From NCBI RefSeq assembly GCF_031846165.1, contig NZ_JAVRIE010000002.1:62001-126000 (forward strand): a stretch of 64,000 nt of DNA, given 5' to 3'. The translations under genes were made by a program, and so were the position numbers. This DNA is from Glaciecola blandensis. GTDB lineage: Bacteria; Pseudomonadota; Gammaproteobacteria; Enterobacterales; Alteromonadaceae. The notes below the pieces were generated by a model. It did no database searches. It saw only the letters and a program-made list of their open reading frames with translations, and was not told the origin of the DNA. Shown here one piece after another: positions 48,692 to 57,686 of the stretch (position 1 is its first letter; each line of letters begins with the position of its first letter).

Positions 48692-49036
48692 TTATAAATC
48701 GTCAACAAAGTCTTCACGAGCAGGACTGAATGTATCGATCAAAATGCCACCCGTTGGGCAAACTGCGCCATGGTCTACGTGTGGTGGAACGAAAAAGCTA
48801 TCTCCCGCTTTGAGTACTTTAATCACGCCATCTACATTGACATGAAATTCACCTTCCACTACGTAAGAAACTTGTGAATGACGGTGAGCATGCACATATC
48901 CCTCAGCGCCCTTATCAAACCAAATTTTGACTGCCATTAATTCGTGGTTGTATCCAAGCATTTGGCGCTTTAGACCGCCACCGATGTCTTCTATTTCGGT
49001 TTCGTTGCCAAAAGAAAAATGTTCGCTTTGACTCAT
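48692..49036 (-). CDS. kdgF: KdgF-like cupin (uronate ring-opening)
   Basis: This 114-aa single-domain cupin carries metal ligands HAHRHSQVSYV and PPHVDHG, and IDTFSPAREDF at the end, typical of KdgF. KdgF converts unsaturated uronate monomers from pectin or alginate to the linear keto sugar (DKI/DEH). The ATG at 49036, 6 nt after AGAGGA, is chosen over one at 49075. The adjacent dehydrogenase fits the next step of the pathway. The gene name rests on motif recall. Confidence 0.78.
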   Translation of the reverse strand: MSQSEHFSFGNETEIEDIGGGLKRQMLGYNHELMAVKIWFDKGAEGYVHAHRHSQVSYVVEGEFHVNVDGVIKVLKAGDSFFVPPHVDHGAVCPTGGILIDTFSPAREDFVDDL

Positions 49037-49168
49037 AAGAAATCCTCTTTTCGGTTTAGTCGTTTGATTCGCCAAAACTAAACTCGGTGTATTTTACCAA
49101 TAGGTCGACTAATAAGCAGAACACTGCACTGCTTGTCGACCAAATTGTTAGACCAATAGATCCCTGTT

Positions 49169-50047
49169 TTACTTCTTCAGTTGAAGGAAGTAATCGTAAA
49201 TCTCAGGAACGTTACCATTTGCCATACCAGCATCAAATGCTGCTTGTAAGTTAGCAGACGTACCTTCTGCAATTTCTGCGCGAGTACCTAAGTCTTTCAC
49301 CATTTCCAAGAAGTAACCTAAATCTTTATTCGCGTTACCAATCGAGAAACCTAAATCGCTAACGCCATCTACGGCGTAGTTCTTACAGAACTGCATGAAT
49401 GGAGAGTTAGACGGGCCAGTAGACATAATATCAAAGAGTTGTTGACGATCTACACCAGCAAGCTCTGCTACAGCGAATGCCTGTGACATAGCAGCAACGG
49501 TAGTCATTCCCATGAAGTTGTTAATCAGTTTCGTGGTATGACCGGCACCTAAAGCACCTAAGTAAAAGACGTTCTCGCCTTGCATTTCTAGTACAGGCTT
49601 CACTTTATCAAACGTCGCTTGATCGCCAGACGCCATAATGTTTAGTAGGCCATCTTTTGCGTGGGCTGGTGTGCGACCCAGAGGTGCGTCAATCATGCCA
49701 GCGCCTTTCTTAGCTAGGTCTGCGCCAATTTTACGCGTAGATGCTGGAATTGAAGTACCGAAATCAACAAGGACAGCACCCTCTTTAATACCAGCTAAAA
49801 TACCGTTGTCTGCGTAGACTAGGCTTTCTACAACATTTGAAGTTGTTAGACACAACATAATGATGTCACTAGCAGCTGCTAATTCAGCCGCTGATGATGC
49901 TTCTTTCGCACCGCGGGCAACCACAGCAGCAACAGCATCTTTATTGAGATCCATTACAATTGGTTCGAAACCCTTCTTTTGAAGGTTCTCAACCATGTTG
50001 CTACCCATAAGGCCAAGGCCGATGAAACCTATGGTAGGTTTTGTCAT
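49169..50047 (-). CDS. Beta-hydroxyacid dehydrogenase family, probable DEH reductase
   Basis: This 292-aa NAD(P)-dependent enzyme has Rossmann IGFIGLGLMGSNM, substrate loop DAPLGRTPAHAKDG and catalytic Lys region GHTTKLINNFMG. The family includes 3-hydroxyisobutyrate dehydrogenase, tartronate semialdehyde reductase and the 4-deoxy-uronate (DEH) reductase DehR of alginate users. Since KdgF is the next gene downstream on the same strand, DEH reductase is the favoured role (inference); 2-hydroxy-3-oxopropionate reductase is the alternative. Confidence 0.8.
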   Translation of the reverse strand: MTKPTIGFIGLGLMGSNMVENLQKKGFEPIVMDLNKDAVAAVVARGAKEASSAAELAAASDIIMLCLTTSNVVESLVYADNGILAGIKEGAVLVDFGTSIPASTRKIGADLAKKGAGMIDAPLGRTPAHAKDGLLNIMASGDQATFDKVKPVLEMQGENVFYLGALGAGHTTKLINNFMGMTTVAAMSQAFAVAELAGVDRQQLFDIMSTGPSNSPFMQFCKNYAVDGVSDLGFSIGNANKDLGYFLEMVKDLGTRAEIAEGTSANLQAAFDAGMANGNVPEIYDYFLQLKK

Positions 50048-50411
50048 ATCTAACTCCTAAAATTGTAGTGTATATCTATCTGAGTACTAACAAGTGCAAG
50101 CGTTTTGCTATGCATTAGTAGTAAAAGTCAGCTGTTTCCAGTTAATGAGTTTGCAACGCTTTATTAAAGTCTTGTTTACATCTCTATCTTTAAAGTCACA
50201 TACTAACCAATCTGCTTTTAAATTGTCAACCAATTTAGTTTAAATTGGATAACCATATCTGGTTTTGTTTTTTCGAAAAGTGTTTTAAGTCACAATGAAA
50301 GTGCCTTACTTGGCTTGTGAGCCCCAATTTTATTGATTGTAATGAATATAGCGTTTATCCTTGACCTCTCAATTTTTTGGCTTCTTCCTTACTAAAAATG
50401 GACTATAAAAT
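50048..50411. other. Intergenic region with palindromes, between divergent genes
   Basis: There is no gene in these 364 bp. The stretch serves as promoter region for the reductase (minus) and glf (plus) and includes the palindromes at 50230-50264. Confidence 0.5.
50230..50264. promoter_or_regulatory. Palindromic operator candidate
   Basis: CCAATTTAGTTTAAATTGG (50230-50248) is a perfect inverted repeat. The overlapping AAATTGGATAACCATATC (50242-50259) resembles the AAATTGG-N4-CCAATTT operators of ExuR/UxuR-type GntR regulators of uronate genes. AACCA/TGGTT follows. A uronate-responsive repressor is a plausible binder. Confidence 0.45.
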
Positions 50412-51533
50412 ATGACTACAAGTGCTAAATATGACTACCTAATCGTTGGTGCAGGCCTGTTTAGTGCTGTCTTTGCGCATCAAGCCAGTTTGCAAAACAA
50501 GCGCGTATTGGTCATCGATAAGCGTGACCATAGAGGTGGTAATATCTACTGTGAAAATGTAGAGGGCATTAATGTACATAAATATGGCGCACACATTTTT
50601 CACACCAGCAATAAAGAAGTATGGGATTACGTGAATCAGTTCGTTGATTTTAACCACTACGTCAATTCTCCAGTCGCAAACTATCGCGACAAGCTTTATA
50701 ACCTGCCATTCAATATGAATACCTTCTATCAGCTATGGGGTGTAAAAACACCAGCGGAAGCAAAGGCCAAGATTGAAGAGGTACGCGCACCTTATAAAGA
50801 TTTAGAGCCGAGTAACTTAGAAGAGCAGGCGCTATTTTTAGGTGGTAAGGATTTATACGAGAAGCTCATCAAAGGCTACACCGAGAAACAATGGGGCAGG
50901 CCGGCCACACAAATTCCTTCATTTATTATCAAGCGTTTACCTTTTCGTTTTACTTTTGATAACAATTACTTCAACGATTTGTATCAAGGGATCCCAATCG
51001 GTGGTTACAACAAACTGATTGATGGATTGTTCGGTGACACAGAAATATTGACCGGTTTGAATTACTTTGATGAAAAAGAAAAGTATGACGCAATGGCAGA
51101 TAAGGTGCTTTACACCGGTAAAATAGATGAGTTTTTTGACTGCCAGTTTGGCAAGCTAGAGTATCGAAGCTTACATTTTGAAACCGAAGTGCTCGACACT
51201 GATAACTTCCAAGGCAATGCGGTGGTAAACTACACTGACAAAGATGTGCCTTTTACCCGCATCCTTGAACACAAACATTTTGAGTTTGGCACTAGTGATA
51301 AAACCGTGATCACACGTGAGTATCCGCACGAATTCAGTAAAGATAATGAACCTTATTACCCATTGAATGACAAAGTAAACGAAGCGTTACTGAGTCAGTA
51401 TCAAGAACTGGCTCAATCTGCGCAATACCGTGAAAAGTACATTTTCGGTGGCAGGTTAGCTGACTATAAATACTATGACATGGATGACACCATAGAAGCG
51501 GCGCTTAAATTGACGTCGCGAGAATTAAGCTAA
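50412..51533 (+). CDS. glf: UDP-galactopyranose mutase
   Basis: This 373-aa flavoenzyme converts UDP-galactopyranose to UDP-galactofuranose. It has the FAD motif YLIVGAGLFSAVFA, RGGNIYCE, the active-site YGAHIFHTSN, the YTEKQWG segment and a C-terminal GRLADYKYYDMDDTI. Length is normal. It is 4 bp from a galactofuranosyltransferase-like gene, so both probably make a Galf-containing surface glycan. Confidence 0.96.
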   Translation: MTTSAKYDYLIVGAGLFSAVFAHQASLQNKRVLVIDKRDHRGGNIYCENVEGINVHKYGAHIFHTSNKEVWDYVNQFVDFNHYVNSPVANYRDKLYNLPFNMNTFYQLWGVKTPAEAKAKIEEVRAPYKDLEPSNLEEQALFLGGKDLYEKLIKGYTEKQWGRPATQIPSFIIKRLPFRFTFDNNYFNDLYQGIPIGGYNKLIDGLFGDTEILTGLNYFDEKEKYDAMADKVLYTGKIDEFFDCQFGKLEYRSLHFETEVLDTDNFQGNAVVNYTDKDVPFTRILEHKHFEFGTSDKTVITREYPHEFSKDNEPYYPLNDKVNEALLSQYQELAQSAQYREKYIFGGRLADYKYYDMDDTIEAALKLTSRELS

Positions 51534-51537
51534 TAAT

Positions 51538-52578
51538 ATGAATAATAAAGTTTTTATTGCCCGTAATTACCGCTCAAAGTTTGACGCTGCAGGTAAAGCA
51601 AAGATGGATTGTGAAACCATCCTATTAAACAATGGGTGGCGCAACGTTGGCTTTAAACAAACGTGGATTTCGAACTCCCTACTAGGCACCTTGATAAGCG
51701 CTATTGGTATTACTTGGGGAATATTGCGTATACCCAAAAACAGTTATATTTGTTTACAGTATCCATTCAACAAATTTTACGGTTATTGTTTGTGGGGTGC
51801 TAAGCGCAAAAATTGTAAAGTCATTACGATCGTTCACGATGTCAAAAGCCTGAAAGGTAAATATGGCTATTCGCAAGACGAAATCGACACCTTAAATGAA
51901 TCTGACCAACTCATCGTACATAACAAAGCCATGAGAACTTGGTTTGAGAGTCAAAATATTAAGCCTGATATGTATGAAATTGGCGCCTTTGACTACTTAC
52001 ACGAACCAAAGCTTTCCTTACCAAAAGTAGCGATTGATTATGCGAATTTACGTATTGTCTTCGCCGGTAATATGGGTTCAAAACAAAGTTTTATTTATTC
52101 ATTAGATGACACTGAAACAGCTGGTTTTACCATGGACTTATACGGCGTGGGTTTTTATCCCGAATCAGTTAAAAAGTCAGAAGGCTCAGTACTCAACTAC
52201 AAGGGCATGTTCCCAGCCGACGAAGTGATCGATCGCATTGATGGTGACTTTGGTCTAGTTTGGTATGGCGAGTCTTTAGATTCCTGCGATGGCGTTGCAG
52301 GGCAATATCTCAAATATAATAATCCACATAAGTTGTCATTGTACTTGCTGTGTGAAATGCCAATTGTCATTTGGGATAAAGCGGCCATGGCTGCTTTCGT
52401 AACAGAGCATGATATTGGGATTACCGTCAGTTCCTTAAGTGAATTATCAAGCAAGATAACAAGTTTGAGCAAAGAGGATGTTGAGCGCTTTAAGACGAAT
52501 GTTAAAGCGCTTAAATTGAAACTAGAAAAAGGCGAGCTCTTATCCGCTGCCCTAAGGTCAGCTGAGGCGGAACTGTAA
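51538..52578 (+). CDS. Galactofuranosyltransferase-like glycosyltransferase
   Basis: This 346-aa GT-B type protein has an N-terminal acceptor domain with ICLQYPFN and VITIVHDVKSLKG and a C-terminal donor domain with IVFAGNMG and FGLVWYGESLDSCDGVAGQYLKYNNPHKLSLYL. The latter resembles bacterial beta-1,6-galactofuranosyltransferases and Gtf3-type sugar transferases. Pairing with glf supports UDP-Galf as donor. Its last 21 bp overlap the end of the convergent GH3 gene. Confidence 0.8.
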   Translation: MNNKVFIARNYRSKFDAAGKAKMDCETILLNNGWRNVGFKQTWISNSLLGTLISAIGITWGILRIPKNSYICLQYPFNKFYGYCLWGAKRKNCKVITIVHDVKSLKGKYGYSQDEIDTLNESDQLIVHNKAMRTWFESQNIKPDMYEIGAFDYLHEPKLSLPKVAIDYANLRIVFAGNMGSKQSFIYSLDDTETAGFTMDLYGVGFYPESVKKSEGSVLNYKGMFPADEVIDRIDGDFGLVWYGESLDSCDGVAGQYLKYNNPHKLSLYLLCEMPIVIWDKAAMAAFVTEHDIGITVSSLSELSSKITSLSKEDVERFKTNVKALKLKLEKGELLSAALRSAEAEL

Positions 52579-54765
52579 ACTTTCATTTGTCGAAGAGTCT
52601 GAGCCAACAAAAACCGTGAACTCACCGTTTTCAACGACTGTGCTCAGATTCTTGCCAATAAAGCCTAACTTGTCGCTAGCGATCACAAACTCAATGGTCT
52701 GTTGTTGTTCTGGCAATAACAGCACTTGCGCGAAGTCTTTTAGCTCCTTAAATGGGCGGCTTACCGAAGCCACTTCGTCTCTGATATACAATTGAACAGT
52801 CTCTATTCCTTGCCTTTCGCTGACATTCTTTACGTCAACACTCACGATAATTGAGCTGTCTAGAGTCATACTTTGAGAGGACAATCGCAGGTTTGAATAT
52901 TCAAATTTTGAGTAACTCAAGCCAAAACCAAAACAATATAAGGGCTCAGACTGAACATCGCGATAAGTTGTACTGTAGCGTAGGTCATTCTCTCCCGCGT
53001 CAAAGGTGTGACTAGTGCGCTTGTAGTTATAGTAAATCGGCACTTGTCCTGAATGATAAGGAAAGGTTACGGGTAACCTGCCTGCGGGATTATACTCACC
53101 AAGTAAAATGTCAGCGACCGCCTTACCTCCCATTGTTCCTGGCATCCATGCTTGTAACAACGCGTTTGAATTTTTTGCAATATCAGTCAGAACATATGGG
53201 CGTCCAGATACAATGACCGTGACTACCGGTGTGCCGGTGAAAGCAATTGCTTCAAGCAACTGTTCTTGCAAGCCAGGCAAGTGCAATGAGGCAGTGCCAC
53301 CGCCTTCGCCACTCATCCAATATTCCTCACCTAACACGACAACAGCGATATCCGCCTCTTCTGCGGTCTTTATAGCTTCAGGAATGAGATCAGCGCCAGA
53401 TTGCGTAAACTTGTCAATGCTAACACCTTGCGCATAGCTAAGTTTTATTTTGCCAGCCAAGGCAGTGTCGAGACCCTCAAACACGCTGATGGTGTCCTCT
53501 GGGTTGCCTTCAGCAAACCACCATCCATTTAAGTCTGCTTTGGTTTTTGCAAAAGGACCAATAACAGCAATTTTGGTCAGATTTGAATTGCTTGAGTCAA
53601 GAGGCAAAATACCATTTTTGTTTTCCAACAAAACCATACTTTTGCGGCTTAGCGCCAATGCGGTCTGTTTGTTTTCAGTTTTGAGAAGCTCGTTAGTTTC
53701 ACGTTGCTCATCAAAATATAGATACGGATCGTCGAATAAACCCACTGTGTACTTTAAGCGCAGTACCCTGCGAACCGATTCATCAATAATATCCAGACTT
53801 ATTTTGTCCTCGTCCAGTAGGGCTTTCAGGTGAAGAGTATAAGCATTTGAGGTCATATCCATATCGACATTATTTGAGATTGCCATCAGGGTTGCTTGTT
53901 TTAAGTCTTCGGCAACGCCAATTTTAATTAAGTTTGGAATAGTTTCCCAATCTGTCATAACTAGACCTTGAAACCCTAGCTCGCCCTTTAACACATCCTG
54001 AACGAGAAACTCATTACACGTCAGCGGAGTACCATCATACGCAGTATAAGCTAACATAATGCTCGACACGCCAGCATCAATCGCGGCTTTGAATGGCGGA
54101 AGGTGGATCTCGCGTAACTCTCTTTCGCTGATGTCCTGAATGTTATAGTCTCTGCCAGCAAGCGCAGCACCGTAGCCAGCAAAGTGCTTAACTGTTGCGA
54201 GGACGTTTTCCGTTTGCAAGGTATTTGTGGCTTGAAAGCCCAAAACTCGACGCTCAGCAATCAGGCTTCCCAAAAAGGGATCTTCGCCAGCACCCTCTAG
54301 GATCCTTCCCCAACGAGGATCGCGACTCACATCGACCATTGGCGCATAAGTTAAGTGTAACCCTGAAGCGGCAGCTTCTCTCGCCGCGACAGCCGCTGAG
54401 CTTTGGATCAAATCGAGATCCCATGAAGCTGCCTCAGCGAGAGGAACCGGAGTAATCGTTTTGTAGCCATGGATGACGTCTTCTTGAAATAACAAAGGCA
54501 CTTGACCATTTGAAACAGCGATTTCCTGCAATGCACGATTTTGCGCTGCGCCATTTGACTTCAATACACTACCAACTTTCCCTTCAGCAATTAACGCATG
54601 ATGTTCTGACGTGGGTTTACCCTCAATTGGGATCAGATTAAGTTGCCCTATTTTCTGTGCCAAACTAAGTGAATTTAGTAGCGATTCAATTCTATTATTT
54701 GCGTCATTCCCTAAATCACTTCCCAAGGCTGTTTTTTTGCTATTTTCAATTGATAAGTTCGTCAT
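52558..54765 (-). CDS. Glycoside hydrolase family 3 (beta-glucosidase-like)
   Basis: This 735-aa enzyme has an N-terminal GH3 barrel with the KHFAGYG substrate motif and nucleophile Asp272 in LVMTDWET, a C-terminal sandwich domain (EEYWMSGEGGG) and a fibronectin-III-like end. No signal peptide is seen, so it is probably cytoplasmic and acts on imported oligosaccharides. BglX-type beta-glucosidase or beta-xylosidase activity is likely. Context gives no transporter. Confidence 0.92.
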   Translation of the reverse strand: MTNLSIENSKKTALGSDLGNDANNRIESLLNSLSLAQKIGQLNLIPIEGKPTSEHHALIAEGKVGSVLKSNGAAQNRALQEIAVSNGQVPLLFQEDVIHGYKTITPVPLAEAASWDLDLIQSSAAVAAREAAASGLHLTYAPMVDVSRDPRWGRILEGAGEDPFLGSLIAERRVLGFQATNTLQTENVLATVKHFAGYGAALAGRDYNIQDISERELREIHLPPFKAAIDAGVSSIMLAYTAYDGTPLTCNEFLVQDVLKGELGFQGLVMTDWETIPNLIKIGVAEDLKQATLMAISNNVDMDMTSNAYTLHLKALLDEDKISLDIIDESVRRVLRLKYTVGLFDDPYLYFDEQRETNELLKTENKQTALALSRKSMVLLENKNGILPLDSSNSNLTKIAVIGPFAKTKADLNGWWFAEGNPEDTISVFEGLDTALAGKIKLSYAQGVSIDKFTQSGADLIPEAIKTAEEADIAVVVLGEEYWMSGEGGGTASLHLPGLQEQLLEAIAFTGTPVVTVIVSGRPYVLTDIAKNSNALLQAWMPGTMGGKAVADILLGEYNPAGRLPVTFPYHSGQVPIYYNYKRTSHTFDAGENDLRYSTTYRDVQSEPLYCFGFGLSYSKFEYSNLRLSSQSMTLDSSIIVSVDVKNVSERQGIETVQLYIRDEVASVSRPFKELKDFAQVLLLPEQQQTIEFVIASDKLGFIGKNLSTVVENGEFTVFVGSDSSTNESLQFRLS

Positions 54766-54931
54766 AACACCGCTTCTTTCATGGCATTCATTCGTATTCT
54801 CTATCGAACAAGATACTGTGCATTTATGACGATTACATTATCATGTGCGTTTCGTCGGGCTGAATAATTAAATTTCATTATCAAATGTCGTAATTACATA
54901 TTTTCAACGTCACGATGCCAAGCAGCCACCG

Positions 54932-55527
54932 CGAGAACAGCCGTCACCCCGCCCACAGCCGTCACCCCGCCCACAGCCGTCATCCCCGTCCACAGTCGTC
55001 ATCCCCGCGAAGGCGGGGACCCAGATTCCTGCCTCCGCAGGAATGACGAAGAAAGTAGGAATGACGTGCCCCCCACAACCGTCATCCCGCCCACAGCCGT
55101 CATCCCCGCGAAGGCGGGGACCCAGATTCCTGCCTCCGCAGGAATGACGAAGAAAGTAGGAATGACGTGCGCCACAGTCGTCTTCCCCGCGAAGGCGGGG
55201 ACCCAGATTCCTGCCTCCGCAGGAATGACGAAGAAAGTAGGAATGACGAAGAAAGTAGGAATGACGTGCCCCACAACCGTCATCCCCGCGAAGGCGGGGA
55301 CCTAGATTCCTGCCTCCGCAGGAATGACGAGGAAAGTAAGAATGACGAAGAAAGTAGGAATGACGTGCCCCCCACAACCGTCATCCCCGCGAAGGCGGGG
55401 ACCTAGATTCCTGCCTCCGCAGGAATGACGAAGAAAGTAGGAATGACGTGCGCCACAGTCGTCTTCCCCGCGAAGGCGGGGACCTAGATTCCTGCCTCCG
55501 CAGGAATGACGAGGAGAGTATGAATGA
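54932..55527. repeat. REP-like tandem hairpin array
   Basis: Six units each hold CCCCGCGAAGGCGGGG (positions 55003, 55104, 55185, 55284, 55385 and 55466) followed by ATTCCTGCCTCCGCAGGAAT and an AAGAAAGTAGGAATGAC tail. Spacings of 101, 81, 99, 101 and 81 bp reveal a three-unit higher-order period of about 281 bp. Short GTCACCCCGCCCACAGCC repeats precede unit 1. Frames in the array are spurious. Confidence 0.95.
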
Positions 55528-55687
55528 CGTGGAAATCAGCAATAACCGTTGAACATGAGTCATTGCATGCCACGCGCATTCAATTTATTCTATGAGAGTG
55601 CTGTAAAAACAGAAGCGGCTTCAAATACCTCCTTCGTTCAAACGTTCAAAGGCAAGTTTACCTATATTAAACCCATGGAAGATTTCA

Positions 55688-56845
55688 ATGCGCCTAGCCA
55701 AAACCTCTCGTCTTACTAAACCAAAAAAGCCAAAGATTATGCTCATTAGTTTGTTCTGGCTTGGCTTGTTTGTAGGCTTGATATTTATGGTGAGATACAC
55801 TAACGAACATAATCAGGAAGTTGTTGTTGCCGAAGTCGGCGATCCTTGGGATCCTAAACTAATCGAATGCAATAAAGTGGAAGATGCCACGCCAAGTGAT
55901 GCCTTATCAGCCTGTATCGAAGTTGCGCAAAACGGTTGGTACAATGCTATGTATCGTTTAGTTTGGGCGTATAACCAGCCTGGAGAGTTCTTCGATTGGC
56001 GTGCGTCCTATTATTGGGCAATGGCGCTTAGTGAAGTCGATGACTATGCTGAAGTTTTTGCACAGTTATTACTATTCAAAAATGGTGAGAGCGATACCGA
56101 TAAACTAAAAGGCGAAAAGCGCATTCGACAATTGGCTTCAAACAACCATCACATTGCCAGTGCATATTTGGCGTCCTTATATTACCTAGAGTTAAACACC
56201 TTGCCTAAAACCGAAAGGATCAGTTGGCTGCTTGAGCGTTCATACAATGAGAATAAGCATTGGGTGTTGCCAACAGACATCGCGACTATTTATGCCGAGG
56301 GTTATTTAGGAAAAAAACAGCCTGCCAAAGCGAAGAAAGTGCTCCTGGCAGCTGCTGAATTAGATTTTCCACACCACGCAAATAATATTGCTTGGTTAAT
56401 GGCTACCACACCTATCAAAGAACTAGCCGACTATTCCACCGCGTTGAACATTGCATTGAAAGTCACAGAGGTTGAAGAATACTCTATAGACTATGTTTAC
56501 GTTGATACCCTCGCGGCAGCTTATGCTGCAAGCGGTGATTATGAAAATGCGGTTGAAACTCAGAAGAATGCGGTTGAGTTGCTAAAAATCGAATATGAAA
56601 ATGGCGGAGAAGGGCACCCTAAGATTAGCTCCTTCGAATCGCGCTTAAGCTTATTTAAGCAACAGAAACGCTTTGTTGATGATCTACCAGCCAATGATGG
56701 AAAGGCCTTTTTTACCAACTTCAAGGATATGATTGAAGCGGATTTAGGGCAGAGCTTTTTCTTTGAAATCGAGGCGCCAGAAAACCCAATGGTGATTGAA
56801 GACGAGCCCACCGTTGAAGTTGATAGCAATAACACTCAAATGTAA
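55688..56845 (+). CDS. Membrane-anchored TPR/Sel1-like protein
   Basis: This 385-aa protein has one N-terminal transmembrane helix (about 18-36) and a periplasmic helical repeat region (about 65-320) with TPR-like units (DTLAAAYAASGDYENAVETQKNAVEL). It ends in an acidic tail. It likely acts as a protein-protein scaffold. It precedes the CpxRA-like pair by 145 bp; no functional link is proven. Confidence 0.78.
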   Translation: MRLAKTSRLTKPKKPKIMLISLFWLGLFVGLIFMVRYTNEHNQEVVVAEVGDPWDPKLIECNKVEDATPSDALSACIEVAQNGWYNAMYRLVWAYNQPGEFFDWRASYYWAMALSEVDDYAEVFAQLLLFKNGESDTDKLKGEKRIRQLASNNHHIASAYLASLYYLELNTLPKTERISWLLERSYNENKHWVLPTDIATIYAEGYLGKKQPAKAKKVLLAAAELDFPHHANNIAWLMATTPIKELADYSTALNIALKVTEVEEYSIDYVYVDTLAAAYAASGDYENAVETQKNAVELLKIEYENGGEGHPKISSFESRLSLFKQQKRFVDDLPANDGKAFFTNFKDMIEADLGQSFFFEIEAPENPMVIEDEPTVEVDSNNTQM

Positions 56846-56990
56846 AGCAATGTAAAGATGCTGAACTAAACTCTGTTCTCATGGACTTATTCACGTTGAA
56901 AGAGCGCATTGCAGGTTTCATCCCTACCTTTTCCTGCGATGCAATCTTTCACATTTTCAAAAGTGAATATGATTGGAGAGTCCAAGCCCC

Positions 56991-57686
56991 ATGCAACAAG
57001 CTAATATCCTTCTTATTGATGACGATGTTGAGTTAACCGACTTATTGAGTAAGTACTTATCGGTTGAGGGATATCAAGTGACGGTTGCGCATGATGGGGA
57101 AGCCGGAGTTGCCTTGCTAACAAGCCATAATTTCGACCTGATTTTGCTAGACGTCATGCTACCTAAAATGGATGGTTTCGAAGTTTTAAAAGAAATTCGC
57201 TTCCGTCAGTTAGTGCCGGTGGTTCTGCTAACAGCGAAAGACGAAGAATTCGAGCGGGTTTATGGTTTAGAGCTTGGTGCTGACGATTATGTGCCGAAAC
57301 CCTTCAGTTCTCGAGAGTTACTAGCCCGTATCAGAGCGCACATCCGCCGCGAAAACTATGCTTCTAATCGCAATATGCAATCGACACTGAACATTGGCAA
57401 GTTGGTTGTGAATACCAATTTAAGAGAAGTGTTTTTCAATGGTATGTTTCTTGACCTTACGGATACTGAGTTTTCACTCGTTGAAATGCTTGCGCTTCAT
57501 AAGGGTAAGGTTGTATCTCGAGAAGACATCAGCCTACAAGTATTTCGACGTCCACTGAACGAATTTGATCGCAGCATCGATATGCATTTTAGTAATCTAC
57601 GGAAAAAACTAGCGATGTGCAAAGCCAATAACTTGATCCGCACTATTCGCGGAAATGGTTATATGTTGGTGCAAGAATGGCGCTGA
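56991..57686 (+). CDS. cpxR: OmpR-family response regulator (CpxR-like)
   Basis: This 231-aa regulator has a receiver domain (1-120) with acceptor Asp in LILLDVMLPKMDG and Lys in YVPKPFSSREL, and a winged helix (about 135-228, TDTEFSLVEMLALHKGKVVSRE and IRTIRGNGYML). The start is placed at the ATG at 56991; an upstream start at 56973 would add six residues. It overlaps the kinase gene by 10 bp. The CpxR identity rests on pattern and pairing. Confidence 0.85.
   Translation: MQQANILLIDDDVELTDLLSKYLSVEGYQVTVAHDGEAGVALLTSHNFDLILLDVMLPKMDGFEVLKEIRFRQLVPVVLLTAKDEEFERVYGLELGADDYVPKPFSSRELLARIRAHIRRENYASNRNMQSTLNIGKLVVNTNLREVFFNGMFLDLTDTEFSLVEMLALHKGKVVSREDISLQVFRRPLNEFDRSIDMHFSNLRKKLAMCKANNLIRTIRGNGYMLVQEWR

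Noticed and set aside
54910..55406. Long open frames on both strands with repeats such as RHSYFLRHSCGGRNLGPRLRG
   Set aside because: They are translations of the REP-like DNA array; the periodic peptide arises from the hairpin repeats in several frames at once and has no ribosome binding site.
54932..55527. Possible CRISPR array
   Set aside because: The repeats are palindromic 16- and 20-bp hairpins, the intervals themselves are repeated, and no unique spacers or cas genes exist.
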